A DNA stretch of 64,000 nucleotides from Podocnemis expansa (GCA_007922195.1 ML681998.1:20347663-20411662), one strand, 5' to 3'. Numbered from the stretch's first letter, positions 1 to 14,362 are shown. Numbers and translations are program-made. Notes: generated by a model from the sequence alone, not told the origin.

Positions 1-422
1 AATGAGCAGCCAAATAAATAAAATCAGAGTACCACATTCTTTGCACTGAGTTCTTGTGTTCCCATTGCTTGCCGTTAAGTCTAATTCAAAAGTATTGCAC
101 TATGGGTAGCCATCCCACAATGCAACAAGTGCTGTGGGCTGTGGGAAGTCATCTGTCCTCTCATGATGCAATGCACCCTCTCCCCGTCCCTTCTTCTCAC
201 AAACAAACAAGAAGAAAAAGCTTGGACATCATTACCTGCTCATATGTAAACCTCTCCATGCTGCCCAAACAGGAAATAGAATTCAAACTTACCTGGGACT
301 GCAGGCAGGGGAGGAGAGCTATTTGCTGATAATGTGGCCAAGGTGCAGCATACCACAAAAGACAGAATTGCAAGAACATGGAATTTTAGGATAGATCCTT
401 GAAGCCACTAACATCAGCTTAA

Positions 423-620
423 ACTCTTCTCTGTCTACGCTGATGTTAAATCACATTATTAAAGTCAAACAAAACACTATGCCTCCTGCAGGGGTGGTGT
501 TATAACACTGACTTACAGTGGCAGTTAGTTGGGCTTTACAGCCATGTGAGTGTAGACACATGCTCTAGGGTCAGTGTAAGCGGCGTTATGTCGACCTGAA
601 TTCTCAGTGTAGACCAGGCC
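423..620. mobile_element. MITE-like element with TAA duplication
   Basis: About 198 bp. The right end reads AGTGTAGACCAGGCC; the left end, CTCTGTCTACGCTGA, is its degenerate inverse. TAA flanks both sides (420-422 and 621-623), as expected for PIF/Harbinger-type insertion. No coding capacity. The left boundary is less certain than the right. Confidence 0.5.
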
Positions 621-2373
621 TAAGACACAAAACTAAGGGGATGTCCACTCAGTGAGCAGTAGTAAAACTCAGAGCACAGGTCAACAGACTCAGGCTCATG
701 CTACTGGCACTAGAAATAGTAGTGTACATGTTTGAAAGCTGGAGCTTGAGGTCTGATGTTTAAGAAGCAGAAGGAGGTGCTTCAGAGTTTGAATTCCAGC
801 CTAAGCTGCAATGCCCACATGCCTGTTGTTAGCACCATAGCCCAAGCCTGAGCCTGTCAACTTGAGCTCTGAGATTCACTTCATGGGCTGTATAGAAGAA
901 CCCTAAGAGATGAAGGAGCGTCTAAATCAGGAAATTGACCAGAACAGCTATTCGGCAATAGCTCCCTTTCTGGACATTTATTCTGGAATAAAAATCACCA
1001 TATTCCAGAATAATGAGTGTGATTTATGTATGACTTATTCTGCAACAGCTATTTCGGTACTGACAAGCCATAAGAGACTACAGAATCAGTAACGGAGATG
1101 AGGTCAAAACTGAGACATCCTGTCTCCTTGTCCGTTGGCCTGACACGCTGCTCCCATGAAGTATATGATGAGGAGTGTGATTTTGTTACTTAGCTTTTTA
1201 TTTCCTCTTTGTTTTTTATTTTTACTTGGGTGTTTTGCCTTTTTATTGCCATTTATGGTTTCACTTGCTGAGCATCATTTGAAAATAGCCAGAGATTTTC
1301 AGGCTAGGCCAGTCATGTTGTCCAAAAAAGTATTACTGTATGTATATGAAAATAAAAGTCTTAACATTAGATCAGAAGTCTCACCATGTAAGAGTTCTCA
1401 AAGACAAAGCTAAGATGGAATTTCCTACATTCATCAGTTTTCAGAAGAGGGATTATAACCAATAATTATTTTTTTCAATGAAAGCAATACTAAGAATCTT
1501 AATTAATCTGACTGCATTTGAATAAATATTTTTGAGGGTTTGCCATTTTGAATAATGTTCATCCATCATGTACTTTAAATGAAGAGCTATTATTAGGCAT
1601 AAGCAGACCAAAGGGCTCATGTGGTCCCTTTCTTTGGTTTTTACTTTGTGTTCAAGGGGGGTCGAATATATTCCTGATTAAGTCCCCCATCAGGCTACCA
1701 GTGGCATTGTTAAAGGATTAATTAGGCAAACACATGCAAGAAAATCTTAGTGAACAGACTATCAGATTTTTCAGAAGAACACACAGCTGTCCTTTCATAC
1801 TGATCTATAAATCATGAAAATTTAGTGGAAGGAATAGCTTTTAAGCATTATATTTGAGACCTCCATTTTCATTAGATGCCTCACACATGCTGTATTCTCA
1901 ATAGCCGCTTTCCTGAAGTGAAAAGCTGCTCTTCATTTAGCATACTTTGGGTAGATACTTGCATACGCATACCTCAGTGTCAAGATCATCTTCTTGAGTC
2001 TTGGCTATATGCACTTCAAGAATTGAAGAGATAGAAATAACAGCTCAAGAGCCTTTTCTCAGTTTTAAATCAGTCCTGCCAGAAAGCTTTGGACCAGCAT
2101 ATCCAATAACTATAGAAAGAGTTTGTCTCTGTGAGCAGCTTTCTGCATTACCCGTCCCTCATGGACATAATGGCTATAGCGGTAAGTAACAGTGGCCATG
2201 ATGGAATTAGCTAAGGCATCCTCATGAGAGGGATTGTATCCTACCACACACTACCATTGAGACACTAAACTTTGGAAAGAAGGCTCTCAAAAAAAGATGT
2301 GGAAGCTAGTCAAAAAAGTCAGAGCATGAATATCCTTACACTCATCATGGAGGTTACTTAAGCACAGTATAAT

Positions 2374-2697
2374 CAGGAATGTCCCTGGGGTGGGCAACCA
2401 GGGCAACAGCCCTAGGTCCCGTACCTCAGTAGGCCCCGTGGGGGCTGAGTGGTGAGTGGTATGGCTTCTGGTGAAGCTCTCCAGGGCCATAAGCCCTGGA
2501 AGGCCTCCTGGAGGCTGCATAGCCCACCAACTGGCCCCACCCCCAGAGCAGAGCGACCATGAACTTGCCCACCCTGGGGGAAGACCAGCTGACCCAGGGA
2601 TGGGGCAGGAATGTGGAGCCTGGCTTCTGGCCCAGGGCGGTTGTGGGCCCCCACAGGCCAACTGGCCCTTTGCCCCACCCACCCCAGGATGGCCCTG
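2374..2697. mobile_element. Short hAT element
   Basis: A 324-bp GC-rich element. The ends CAGGAATGTCCCTGGGGTGG and, read inward from the right, CAGGGCCATCCTGGGGTGGG are inverted repeats. The 8-bp flanks AGTATAAT and GGTAGAAT match at 6 of 8 positions, fitting an old hAT target duplication. The open frames inside are GC-rich chance frames. Confidence 0.7.
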
Positions 2698-2934
2698 GGT
2701 AGAATAGTTACCCCGAGTAGGTATATCCCTAAACAAAAGGAAAGCACATGAAATTCAAGGCAGATAGCATAGGTTTAAAAAAAAAATTCTATGTGAGTGA
2801 TAAAATTTACTAGACGACATAATGGATTTTCTGAAGACTGCCTCCCACAAAGCTCCTTTCTGGCAATTACTACAAGTCTTAATCTTCAGAAAATATACTG
2901 GGATCTAAGCACAGTCTCCTTACCAGTCCTTGAC

Positions 2935-2956
2935 AAAATAAATAAATAAATAAATT
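2935..2956 (+). repeat. (AAAT)n microsatellite
   Basis: About five AAAT units in intron 7. Confidence 0.9.
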
Positions 2957-3779
2957 GATTTTATAGAACCGTCCACAATTACATGTGACCCTTGGGGATC
3001 CCAGGTATTAGCCACAACAGTTAAAGTGCCCCAGACTTGCAAACCTATTTAACACATATTTAAACAGAAGTCCAGAGCGGCACTGATTGACCTGGAGATC
3101 ATGACTCAGTACAATTCTGTGTTGAATGTTTGCTATTATCATTGACAACATCATGGAGCAGCATTACCAGGAAGCTTCTGAAAGTTCCTGTGTTTGCTTC
3201 ATATATCTGACTGATGTTGACAGCCCAGCTAATGGCCACTTGCAGCTGAACTGCTGCTGCCAATTTATAATCAAATACCCACATCTGCCACCTTTACTGG
3301 AGCTGAAAGTGGTCCCAGAGAGAACAAGGGGATTTCTAGTCAATTAAGGTATTATTCAAGGCAAGGAAGGTGTATCCTGACTGCAAGCACCCCTGAACAT
3401 GAACAAGGGAGTTACTTGTGTTTCTGACTGAATGTATATAGACTGTATGTATATAGAAGAATAAGATATGCTGAAAATATCAATACACACGTTACAGACA
3501 CATACTTGTAAATATCCTAGTTTGTTCATTTTTGATGTCTTTGTCTATGATATTTAATTGTTGGTATTTAATATATTAAGAATTCAAAATTATGCTCAGT
3601 TGAAAGTGGTTCAGAAGACCATGACAGCACAAGTTGCTCTGCTAAAATGTTGTGTTTTTCTCTCTCATGAAAAATAGTAAATAGTCTCTCAGCAAAGAGA
3701 AGTTAACTTGTGTGGCTTTCCAACGTGTACACCTGGGACTGAAGAGTAATAAAGAATGTGACCAATACAGGCTCTAGGG

Positions 3780-3799
3780 TTTGTTTGTTTGTTTGTTTA
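3780..3799 (+). repeat. (TTTG)n microsatellite
   Basis: Four to five TTTG units. Confidence 0.9.
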
Positions 3800-4895
3800 A
3801 ATGTAGTGCAGATTTGTCCAACATCAGCAAAGTGAGTAGGCTGTTAGGATGTGACCTGGACCGACTGACATCAGCGTAAAGGCTGGAATTGATTTCAGTG
3901 GCTTTTAGATTAAGCTTCTTAAAGCCTGACCCGACAAGAAGCTCTGATCCCATTGGATTTGCATGGCCCAGCCCCTAGTTGCTGCAGTATTTTGATTTCA
4001 TGTCAGGCCCTCCTAAAATGAACTCTAGAAATCACTGCTTGCCAATATCTCTCAGGCATTAAAAGGTTTCGACTATAGAACAGCTGATAGTGTGTATTCT
4101 TATGTGCACACTGTCTGTTCCTCACTGTCCCTTCCCATTGTAAATAATACCATGGCTTTTCTTTTACTGGATTTGGGTTGCAAAATGCACACAAATAATA
4201 CAACAGCCAATGAGAGCAATTGGGGTATGAGGTTCAATCAAAATGTACCACACATTTACAGAGAAAGCATGAATTAAAAATAACAAAGCATGGTGAGTAC
4301 ACACTGCACGTTTGCTACCCACACACATTTTCCTTAGCACTCTTCACTCAACACTTTTGTGTACAGGATGTACAGCAGTGTGATGGGTGGTGGGAGTCTT
4401 CAGAAGATGTCCTGTAGCATAAATACTTTAATGTGACAGTTCTTTTGCTATCTAAGTGCTTTTTAATTAATACTTAACTACAGGAGTTAAAAATAATCCT
4501 AAATCAATAGAAAATAAGTTACTCTTGCTGCTAGCTTGGGCTTTCCAGTGATTTTTATTACAACTTTCCTAGCATTTTTTCTTTAATTAGTTTGTATATC
4601 TGACACGTCTCTGCTCAGACTACTTGTTTCTATGCAGAAACAATTAAAACTAGGAGACCAAGCTTTTTAAAGACATAGACAACCAAGAATTATGCCCAGC
4701 ACTTTTTCCGCAAAAATAACCAGGGAACCCTGTTGAAATAGGCCAAAAATTTCATTGTGAAATGGACCCTTAAAATGAAAGTCTTGGCCAAACTGGTGGA
4801 GTGTTAGAAATGAAAACTCTGTCAAGTGCAATTGCTATGGGTTCATTCAGCTGTCACACTGAATCCACCAGATTCTTATAACCTGAGGAAGCAAT

Positions 4896-4916
4896 GCAAA
4901 GCAAAGCAAAGCAAAA
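4896..4916 (+). repeat. (GCAAA)n microsatellite
   Basis: Four GCAAA units. Confidence 0.85.
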
Positions 4917-5450
4917 ACACCCAGCATACACAAAAAACACCCAATTTGCTGTTATGTGCAATCACACAGAAAGACTAATGCTGCTGATTTTGTAGATTTT
5001 TTTTTTTTTAACTGTGTCACATTCTGCTAGGCAATCTTTCAGAGAGAAGTCAGAGTCAACCCTACAGGCCTCTTTTGCCAGTCTCCACACCTAGTTCTCC
5101 ACAGTTATGAATCAGCACTAATCCAATTCTTTCTGCTGGTGTTATCCAGTGTTTTCAAACAGCAGCTGTATTCCACTGAGGCATGATAGTGATGCTAATG
5201 ATTTGGTTCAAGTGTGCCAGTATCTAAAATTTATTAATAAATAAGAAGAACATAGCTATTATGAAATTTCGTATCATTGCTAAAGTGCAACAGAGCTCAT
5301 GTGACTGCCTGGCTCTTGTGCAATATTTCAAATGGTTAAAGTCTGTGAGCTAGCATTGTTTTTCCAGCAGGTTGTGTGTGCCCTCTTCAGGATCTTGGTG
5401 ACATTTATAAGGATGAAAGTAGTGAGAAATTATCATTACATTTATACTTA

Positions 5451-5745
5451 GGCCATGTCTACACTGAAAATTCTGCATTGATCCCCGTGTGTTGACACAG
5501 TGGGATCGACTGAGCAGGCAGTATAGACCCGCTCATTCGATCCCAGAAGTACTCTCCCTTCAGCGCAGTAAGTCCACCGATTCAAGTGGAGTAACGCTGC
5601 ATCAACCGGATAGCATTTCCAGTCGACGCAGCTGAGTGAAGACAGCAAGGTAAGTCCAAGTAACTAAGTCAACAGGCGATACACATTCTGTGGTGTGCAG
5701 ATTGCACAAGTCCCCTTGACTTAGCCCTGCAGTATAGATGAAGCC
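5451..5745. mobile_element. PIF/Harbinger-like MITE with TTA duplication
   Basis: A 295-bp element bounded by GGCCATGTCTACACT on the left and AGTATAGATGAAGCC on the right, inverted copies matching at about 10 of 15 positions. TTA is repeated directly at 5448-5450 and 5746-5748, the TWA target typical of PIF/Harbinger elements. Higher GC and several GATC/TCGA words inside set it off from the flanks. Non-autonomous; no ORF. Confidence 0.65.
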
Positions 5746-6771
5746 TTAGTAAAATGTTGGTTTAACAAACCACTGTATGGGCTTAATTCAGCTCCTGTTA
5801 CAGTAAACAAAAATACATTTTCTGAACTAGAAAGTCATGTGTCCAAATAAGGAAACAGACCCTTGCTGGCTGAAAAGATAGCAACAGAAAAACTGCACCG
5901 TTGCAGTTGGAGCTGAAATCTGTTTTTGTGAACTACAGTGAGAGCAGACAAAAAGAAGAGAGAAGGCATGGATAACTTCAGTGACTGGACAATAATACCT
6001 CCATGGGGAACAATCCTCATTTATCCTGACATAGTAGAAATATGCTCAGAACAGCAGCCAGCTTCATTAGCAGCGATCACAGCTTCACTCTCTCAAAACA
6101 ACCCACAGCCAGCATCTCCGAATGTCTTCATCTGAGATGCCAGAAACATTATGGATTTGAGCAAACACTGTATATATTAAATAGCAAAAGAAGAGCACCT
6201 CTGATCTAAAGGCGAGTGGTCTTCCATCATGTTGATAGTGATGGAAGTGGTGGGCAAAGTACATTGGAATTTATTATTTTAAGGAGTGGCAGTATCTTTG
6301 ACATCTTGCGTTCCCCTTGTACTGCTCAGGTAGTACGAAGGGAGCAGAAAAGCTCATGTCTCCTCATTGTTTTTTAAAGCAATAACTTCTGTGTTTCCAG
6401 CTTGGCAAGTCTCAGTTGCAAAATCATTTCTACACAGTGATGTTAATGTAATGTTGCCACTTATGTCTCTCAAATATACAATAGCATTACTGCCAACCTC
6501 AAGTGTTAAGAGATCATGAGTCAGATCTTAAAATAGTAAGATTGACTTAAAAATCCTGAGGTGTTCAAAATTGATAACTGTGGGTTCTTTCTGTTACCCT
6601 TTTGGTTTGAGAGACTTTCAGATGCATCTAGCTCACATTTACCAGCTTCCCACCCCAACCATGGGAGCTAGAAGCTGAGATTCTCATGTAATCCCTTGAT
6701 TCCACCAGCTGAGACTCTAAGAAAACCCCCAAATAACACAATAAAATCATGAGGGCCAGCTATACTGCAAG

Positions 6772-7125
6772 TTCCAAAGACATAGCCATATTAGTCTAGT
6801 TCAGCAAAATAAACAAGGAGCCCTATGCACTTTCAAAGAGTAGTTCCCCCATGTTCAAAGCATCTGATGAAGTGGGATTTTCTCCCTCGAAAGCTCATGC
6901 AATAAATAAATCTGTTAGTCTTTAGGAGTGCCACAGGACCAGGAGCACCCCTGGCCTGGGAAAAGACCCGGGGCTCAGGCACTGTGACTCAGGGCTTGCA
7001 CACTGTAAGCATACAGCTTGTGCAGCTGCCGCCACTTCGGACCCAGGGCTCTGGAGCCAGGACTTAGGGCTCAAGCCCCATAAACCCGGCACTAGCGATG
7101 ACCCTGCACAGGACTCCTTGCTTGT
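6772..7125 (+). repeat. Hairpin-family element, interrupted
   Basis: Head TTCCAAAGACATAGCCATAT followed by TTAGTCTAGTTCAGCAAAA at 6774-6812, then CATCTGATGAAGTGGGATTT, the AAAGCTCATGCAATAAATAA motif and TCTGTTAGTCTTTAGGAGTG. It is interrupted at 6940-7106 by a hAT and resumes with TCCTTGCTTGTT. Same family as the copies at 7735, 34292, 48058 and 60557. Confidence 0.75.
6940..7106. mobile_element. hAT element inside a hairpin element
   Basis: A 167-bp insertion starting CAGGAGCACCCCTGG and ending GCGATGACCCTG, flanked by a perfect 8-bp duplication CACAGGAC (6932-6939 and 7107-7114). The target is the tail of a hairpin-family copy: removing the insert and one duplication restores the family motif GTGCCACAGGACTCCTTG. 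So this hAT is younger than its host element. Confidence 0.88.
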
Positions 7126-7734
7126 TGAGCAATACTGCAATAGCATGTTCACCAAAGGCAGAGTATGGGCCTCCATCTTGGCTGACACCCCAGGGACCTA
7201 CAGAGCTAAAAGCATGAGCAGGCACAGCCTGAGCTCTAGAACCAGGCTGTCCGTCTGAAGCTGTGCATTAGCCCAGAGGGGGACTTACAACAGGCCCACA
7301 CCAGAAGGAGTGTAACTTAACTGGTTGGGCAGGTGCAGATTCAGGCCTGGGCTCCACCCTTGTAACCCTCTTTGAATAGGCAACTAGCTCAGAGCAGCCC
7401 TGAGTTCAAGGATTAGGATTGTGTTTATGCCTCTTGCAGGGGAGCCAGGGATGTTTGTTTCTGTTCCCACTCTCGAGCTGGTAGGAGGCTGAACGTAATC
7501 TAACACAAATGATAGTTACACAGAGCTCTCAATGTGCTTAGTGTCATGCACTTCTGGTACAAAATAGGCTGCAAGACTGCCAGGAGCAGACCAGGCTTCT
7601 GTATCAGACACACAGACTACAGTGCTCATTTTTCAGATACACACACCCAAGGACTTTTAATGCGCTGCCAGGTCTGGCTAAGGTTAGCTTAGATACCAAG
7701 TGCCACCTCGTGGCTGAACGGTATGATACAATTT

Positions 7735-7840
7735 AAGACTAACAGATTTATTTAAATCTGTTAGTCTTAAAGTGCCACACAACTGCTTGTTGTTTTTTTT
7801 ACTGGACTAGACTAACACAGCTATCCCTTTGGAAACTGAC
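7735..7840 (-). repeat. Hairpin-family element with 12-bp duplication
   Basis: A 106-bp copy made of a perfect 16-bp inverted repeat (7735-7750 with 7753-7768, core AAGACTAACAGATTTA) and a head region ending CAGCTATCCCTTTGGAA. It is flanked by a perfect 12-bp direct repeat ATGATACAATTT at 7723-7734 and 7841-7852. Duplications this long and variable suggest LINE-style target-primed insertion rather than a DNA transposase. Confidence 0.82.
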
Positions 7841-7974
7841 ATGATACAATTTGACACTACATTAGTCTTACTCTTCAGTCACAGGAGCAGGGTATTTAGT
7901 GTAATGTACAAACCTGATTGTTTTTCTGTAAGGTCAGCAGTCCAGAAGAACTTTTACAGTCTGTCTAAACATCA

Positions 7975-9975
<2,001 letters not shown>

Positions 9976-10117
9976 CACTCCTTTTTCCCATATGACAGAC
10001 ATCCGGTCCTCTACACCATTTACCCCATTAGGGATTTTGGTGAAATCATCCCTTCCCAAAGCTTTCTGGCAAATGTCAAAGGTGCAGTTGTCAGTCCCTG
10101 TCACAGTGAGGTCATCA
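9976..10117 (-). CDS. DPYS: DPYS exon 6 (residues 316-363)
   Basis: One base finishes the split asparagine, then 47 codons [20 protein letters not shown] to [11 protein letters not shown]. The acceptor is TTTGTAG and the donor GTG|GTGAGC, phase 0. D325 in GTDNC is the last metal ligand and general base of this amidohydrolase family (human D326). The [15 protein letters not shown] stretch is the substrate-loop region typical of the enzyme. Confidence 0.98.
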
Positions 10118-10284
10118 CTACAAAGAAATAAGATATAGAATGATGTGAAATAAAGTTTGCACCACATTCCTATAGACAAGAGAACTTGTGAGAAGGCTGG
10201 CAATGCACAACTATCCCTCCTGAAAACAACCACTAGCACCTGCGAATTTGAGTTCAGCTCCTTGCCGCCATGAAGAATAGCAGC

Positions 10285-10855
10285 TTTGAAGTACCAGAAG
10301 GGTAGCCATGTTAGTCTATTTTAGCAAACAAAACAAGGAGTCCTGGACAGTCTTTGCACAAAAGAATAAATGCGCACAAAAGACAACAAGAATGGTAACA
10401 TTCAAATTTGAGTAGGGGAACATGTCAACCTCCCAGGACATTCTGTAACAGACATGGAAGTTACAGTACTTCGGGGGAGCACTTCAAATTCAGACTTTAA
10501 TGTGAAACTGCAGAGCTGGAATTTGTATGGAAACATGACACCATCAGATTGGTCTGAATAGGGACTTAGAAAGCCTAACATTACAAAAGGTATTTTCCCC
10601 TCTTAACATTCTCACACTCATCTATTGTTCTCAAAAGCCCACATCCACCCTACCTGAATCAAAACAACTTGTTTGGTTGGCTGAAACAGACTAACAGACT
10701 ACCCGTCTGGAACTGTTTGAACTCATCCTTCACTCCATGTATATATACACCTAACACACTGCAGTTTCTATTTTGTGTATCTAATGAAGTGGGATTCTAG
10801 CCCCAAAAGCTTAAAAGAATTTGTTAGAGTTTGTTAGGACTCCTTGTTTTTTTGC
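10285..10855 (+). repeat. Long hairpin-family element
   Basis: The left end has the family head GGGTAGCCATGTTAGTCTAT and AACAAGGAGTCCT (near 10300-10345); the right end has TCTAATGAAGTGGGATTCTA, AAAAGCTT, TTTGTTAG and the inverse AGGACTCCTTGTT (10837-10849). About 400 bp of non-hairpin sequence lies between the arms, including CATGTATATATACACC. This suggests that the short hairpin copies are internally deleted forms of a longer unit. No ORF. Confidence 0.6.
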
Positions 10856-11282
10856 GTCAAAGTAGAGACATCCATTCGCTCTGCAATGCAGTTCTCTCCT
10901 ACCACTCCCAAGGGGAGACAATCAAATTTTCTATGTCTGGTTTCAGATATTTTAAAGACTTTCTGTTTGCAGGTTGCATCCCCACTTTGCCCCAACCGAA
11001 GGGGCTAGCTCTGCCCTCCCACATATTTTGCACCAGTGTTACTGGAGGTCAGTGGTGTTACTTCTAATAGTGCCAATGAGAAGAAAATCAGGCTTCACAT
11101 CTGCGTTTCCTGTAAGAAGACAAATATATCCTCTTCCTGAAGTATGACTTTATAGGTGACTGAAACAAGAACAACATAAGTACCAGGCCCCCTGAAGGCT
11201 CCCTGTTCTCCGCCCCTACTTCCTTATGAGTAGAGGGTCCAAGCCTCTAGAGTGAAGAAGCTCTAAATGGCATAATGCAATA

Positions 11283-11458
11283 TATCAGTGGTAGTGGAGA
11301 ACTGGCATTCGTTGAATCTCTGTCATTGGAAGTGTTTAATAGTAGGTTGGACAAACTGCTGTCAGAGATGGTTTAAGATGGTGCTTGGTCCTGCTGTGAG
11401 TGCAGGTGACTGGACTTGATGACCGTTCATGGTCCCTTCCAGTTTCTATGGTTCTATA
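11283..11458 (+). mobile_element. CR1 3' end fragment
   Basis: About 175 bp matching the CR1 3' untranslated tail: GGAAGTGTTTAATAGTAGG, then the GACTTGATGACC and GGTCCCTTCCAGTTTCT motifs, ending in degenerate ATTCTATGGTTCTATA repeats at the right. More diverged than the two long copies, so older. In intron 5, opposite in orientation to DPYS. Confidence 0.85.
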
Positions 11459-11739
11459 ATGAGTCACTAGAATTTACTTAGCAGTTTGATGCAGGGTTCA
11501 AACACCTACTGACCAATGAGGTCAGCCAAAGAGCCCTGCAGCCCAAGGTGTGCTTATAGATCCTCCCACCCTGTTCCTTCTTTCCTATCAGCATGCAGCA
11601 TCACTGTCCTTTGCTGCCAATGTCAGTTATTTATTTATTTCAATACAGAAAGATCTTTAGGTGTGAACCATTAATCAAGAATCTAAATGGGACTAGTACA
11701 CAATACAGCCAGACTTGTCATTGCTTATTAGCCAGCTTA

Positions 11740-11937
<198 letters not shown>

Positions 11938-12821
11938 TTAAAGGAACAACTATTTTAATATCCTAGTTTTGTAATGTCTTTTCCCTGTTCTTCTTGAAAA
12001 CAGTAGATTTAAGTTTGAAAAAAACGAGTCTCTGTCCTCTTAAACTAGACACTAATATACAATAGGATATAACAAACTGTAATATAGGATCTCCACTGTA
12101 AACATGTTATTGATCATCCCCTGATATGTTTTCTCATAAAAATGTTGCTTGGGAAAGCTTTTTCAACTATATTTCCCTCAGACAGACTATTATTGATTTT
12201 TGTATTGTTTGCTCAGTGTGTAAAAGACATTTAAAAAAACAGTCCCATATTACATTAAGTCATGTTAGAGGCCTGGAAGTTTCCTCACAGTGGGATAAAC
12301 ATATCTGGAATGATTGTTCAGTTTGGCCTTATGAAATATGTCTATTATCCAAAGACAAAGTGAGAAATACCTTCCAGGTTTGCATTTTTAACTGCACAAA
12401 CCACAGTAGTGTAACAAGAGAATCAAGATCCAAAGGGGTGGTAATCTAGAGACCAAAACTAACCTGAGGCATTTTTGAGAGAGAATGAGCTAAAAAAGCT
12501 AAGCAAAATTCCAGTCAACGAAAGGGAAGTTTTTAATCACTGTAACTTTAAAAATCTTTTTAAGAAAGAAAGAAAGAAAAACTTGCAGGAAAATTCTACC
12601 CTGGGACAAGATTAATCATGTGAAATTTCAAAGGGAATGTTTCTTTCTGGGGAGGGTAGTAGGGTTGGAGTTTGAAAGTAAAATGTATGCTAAAACCAGC
12701 TAAAAGCAACCTTATTTCCAGAGCAGCTGCTTCACCACACAGTCAGTGGAAAAATAAAATTATTGTAATACGCAATAACAAACGCATAAATGATATCAGA
12801 TAATTTTCGATGACTTTCACT

Positions 12822-13137
12822 GGGTATGGCCACACACACTTCTTATTTCGAAACAACAGAGGTTGTTTCGAAATAAGAAGTGCCATGGCCACACGACGCA
12901 CGGCCATTTCAAAACAAGCAAACAGCTTGTTTCGAAATGGCCGTGCTCCTTCCGAAACAACTTAAACCTCATTTTGTTTCGAAACAGGGTTGTGACGCTC
13001 CTGCCAGGGGGCGTGTCGGGGGGGTGCCCCGGACACACCCCCGGAGTCCCCGCCGTGACGCAGCCCCGCCTCCCCCGCCCCCGTGGAACGTGGAAACATC
13101 TTGTTTTGAAACAAGCATACCCTGTTTGAACATAGCC
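12822..13137. mobile_element. TTTCGAAA hairpin MITE, copy 1
   Basis: Ends GGGTATGGCCACACAC and GTTTGAACATAGCC are degenerate inverted repeats. Inside are stacked hairpins: 12838-12857 pairs perfectly with 12862-12881 (20 bp, core TTTCGAAAC), and 12901-12918 pairs with 12925-12942 with one mismatch. A very GC-rich core (about 12985-13085) sits near the right side. Flanking triplets are ACT and ATT, so no clean duplication. Non-coding. Confidence 0.65.
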
Positions 13138-13369
13138 ATTGGTACTCTCACTACACAGTCATTGACAAGGCCCTAGTTCTGGTGACCTGCCATAACAGGA
13201 TATATAAATCAAAGGTGCAATATTACAACCGGTTAATTGAAATCAGGCTGCTCAAAATTTCATCATGGTTCCTGGTGTGACTGGCTATGTTCCCTGTTGG
13301 GTGAGAATGTGATTCTGCCCTGCAGCCTGTTTAAAGGAATAAATGTTAATGCTTGCTATGGCCATATAT

Positions 13370-13525
13370 ATAGCACTTTCAAGCATAAACTAATTAATCC
13401 TCACCATATACTTATGAAGGAGATAAGTTGTTGGGGTTTTTTTTGTTTTTTTTTTTTGGCAAATGGGAGTAAATGAGGCAAAAATGGTTAAGCAATTCTC
13501 CCAAGGTCACTGAAGCCATGAGAGC
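13370..13525 (-). repeat. MIR-like SINE fragment, reverse
   Basis: Reads on the plus strand as AATGGGAGTAAATGAGGCAA, GGTTAAGCAATTCTCCCAAG and GTCACTGAAGCC, the reverse of the MIR tail. It is broken by a T-rich expansion around 13434-13458. Confidence 0.65.
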
Positions 13526-13904
13526 CAGGACTTATGGGCACAATAATATATTTCCCCTTTTCATGGACTGACTGATCCTGACACTATGGAGTTAACAACC
13601 CTTCACAGGCACACATACCAAACTTAATGGAATTCATGTTTCTCTAGTGGAGAGCTATCTGCATGCTTTGATATGAGTCATAATAAAACATGACTGCAAG
13701 GGCTGAACGTGTCAGATTCTTAAAGTCTGGTCCTCTTTTGATTCACTGTTTTATACATAGGTGGGAATACCACAACACGTTTACACCTGACATATGGATG
13801 AAGGACATCAGATTTGTTTATTAGCAGGCTAATGTGCAACAATGTATTGGAGGATTGTCATGGTTTTTAAACATCACATTTGGCATTGAAAGAGCAGGGA
13901 ATGG

Positions 13905-14118
13905 AGGATGGTCCAGTAGCCGGACACTAAGTGGGGCTTAGGAGACCCTAGTTCAGTTCTTTACTTTACCATAGATTTTTTGTATCATCTCAGGAAAAAT
14001 CACTCATTCAGTGCCTCATTTGCCATCTGCAAAATGGGAATAATAAAACTAACCTGTTTCAAAAAAAGGAGGAGGAAAAATACTAACAATTGTGAGGTGC
14101 TCAGATAGTGCCTACCAT
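13905..14118 (+). repeat. MIR-like SINE
   Basis: tRNA-like head (TGGTCCAGTAGCC, then AGTTCAGTTC as a box B-like block) followed by the MIR core and tail: TCATCTCAGGAAAAATCACT, GCCTCATTTGCCATCTGCAA, AATGGGAATAATAAAACTAA, and AATTGTGAGGTGCTCAGATA. This order is that of amniote MIR-type SINEs. Confidence 0.8.
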
Positions 14119-14264
14119 AAGGAGAGCTGGTTAGGCGTTTTTTAATTTAATGGTTTTCCATAAAAAAGTAACAATGGGTCAAAACCAAAACTTTTCTGGG
14201 AAAAGGTTTTTGAGGTCCAGAATGAACATTTGGGTTCAACACTGGAAAGCCCCAAAATTCGAGC

Positions 14265-14362
14265 ACACCCTTAAGATTTGGGGGACTCGGGTTCGGTACA
14301 GGGAACTTGAACCCCAGATACTCACATCCAGATTGAAGTCCTAACCACTAAGCTAGGACTTC
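14265..14362 (-). repeat. tRNA-headed SINE remnant
   Basis: On the minus strand a box A-like TAGCTTAGTGGT (14344-14355) is followed 30 bp on by a box B match GGTTCAAGTTCC (14302-14313), the internal promoter arrangement of tRNA-derived Pol III elements. The would-be acceptor stem does not pair and there is extra sequence after box B, so it is not a functional tRNA gene. The SINE body may extend left to about 14130. Confidence 0.5.

Noticed and set aside
12838..12942. A CRISPR-like or microRNA locus from repeated hairpins
   Set aside because: Repeats are inverted rather than direct with unique spacers, the genome is vertebrate, and the hairpins belong to a dispersed MITE family.
14285..14362. 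A functional tRNA gene
   Set aside because: Box A and box B are present but the acceptor stem does not pair; a SINE head fits better.
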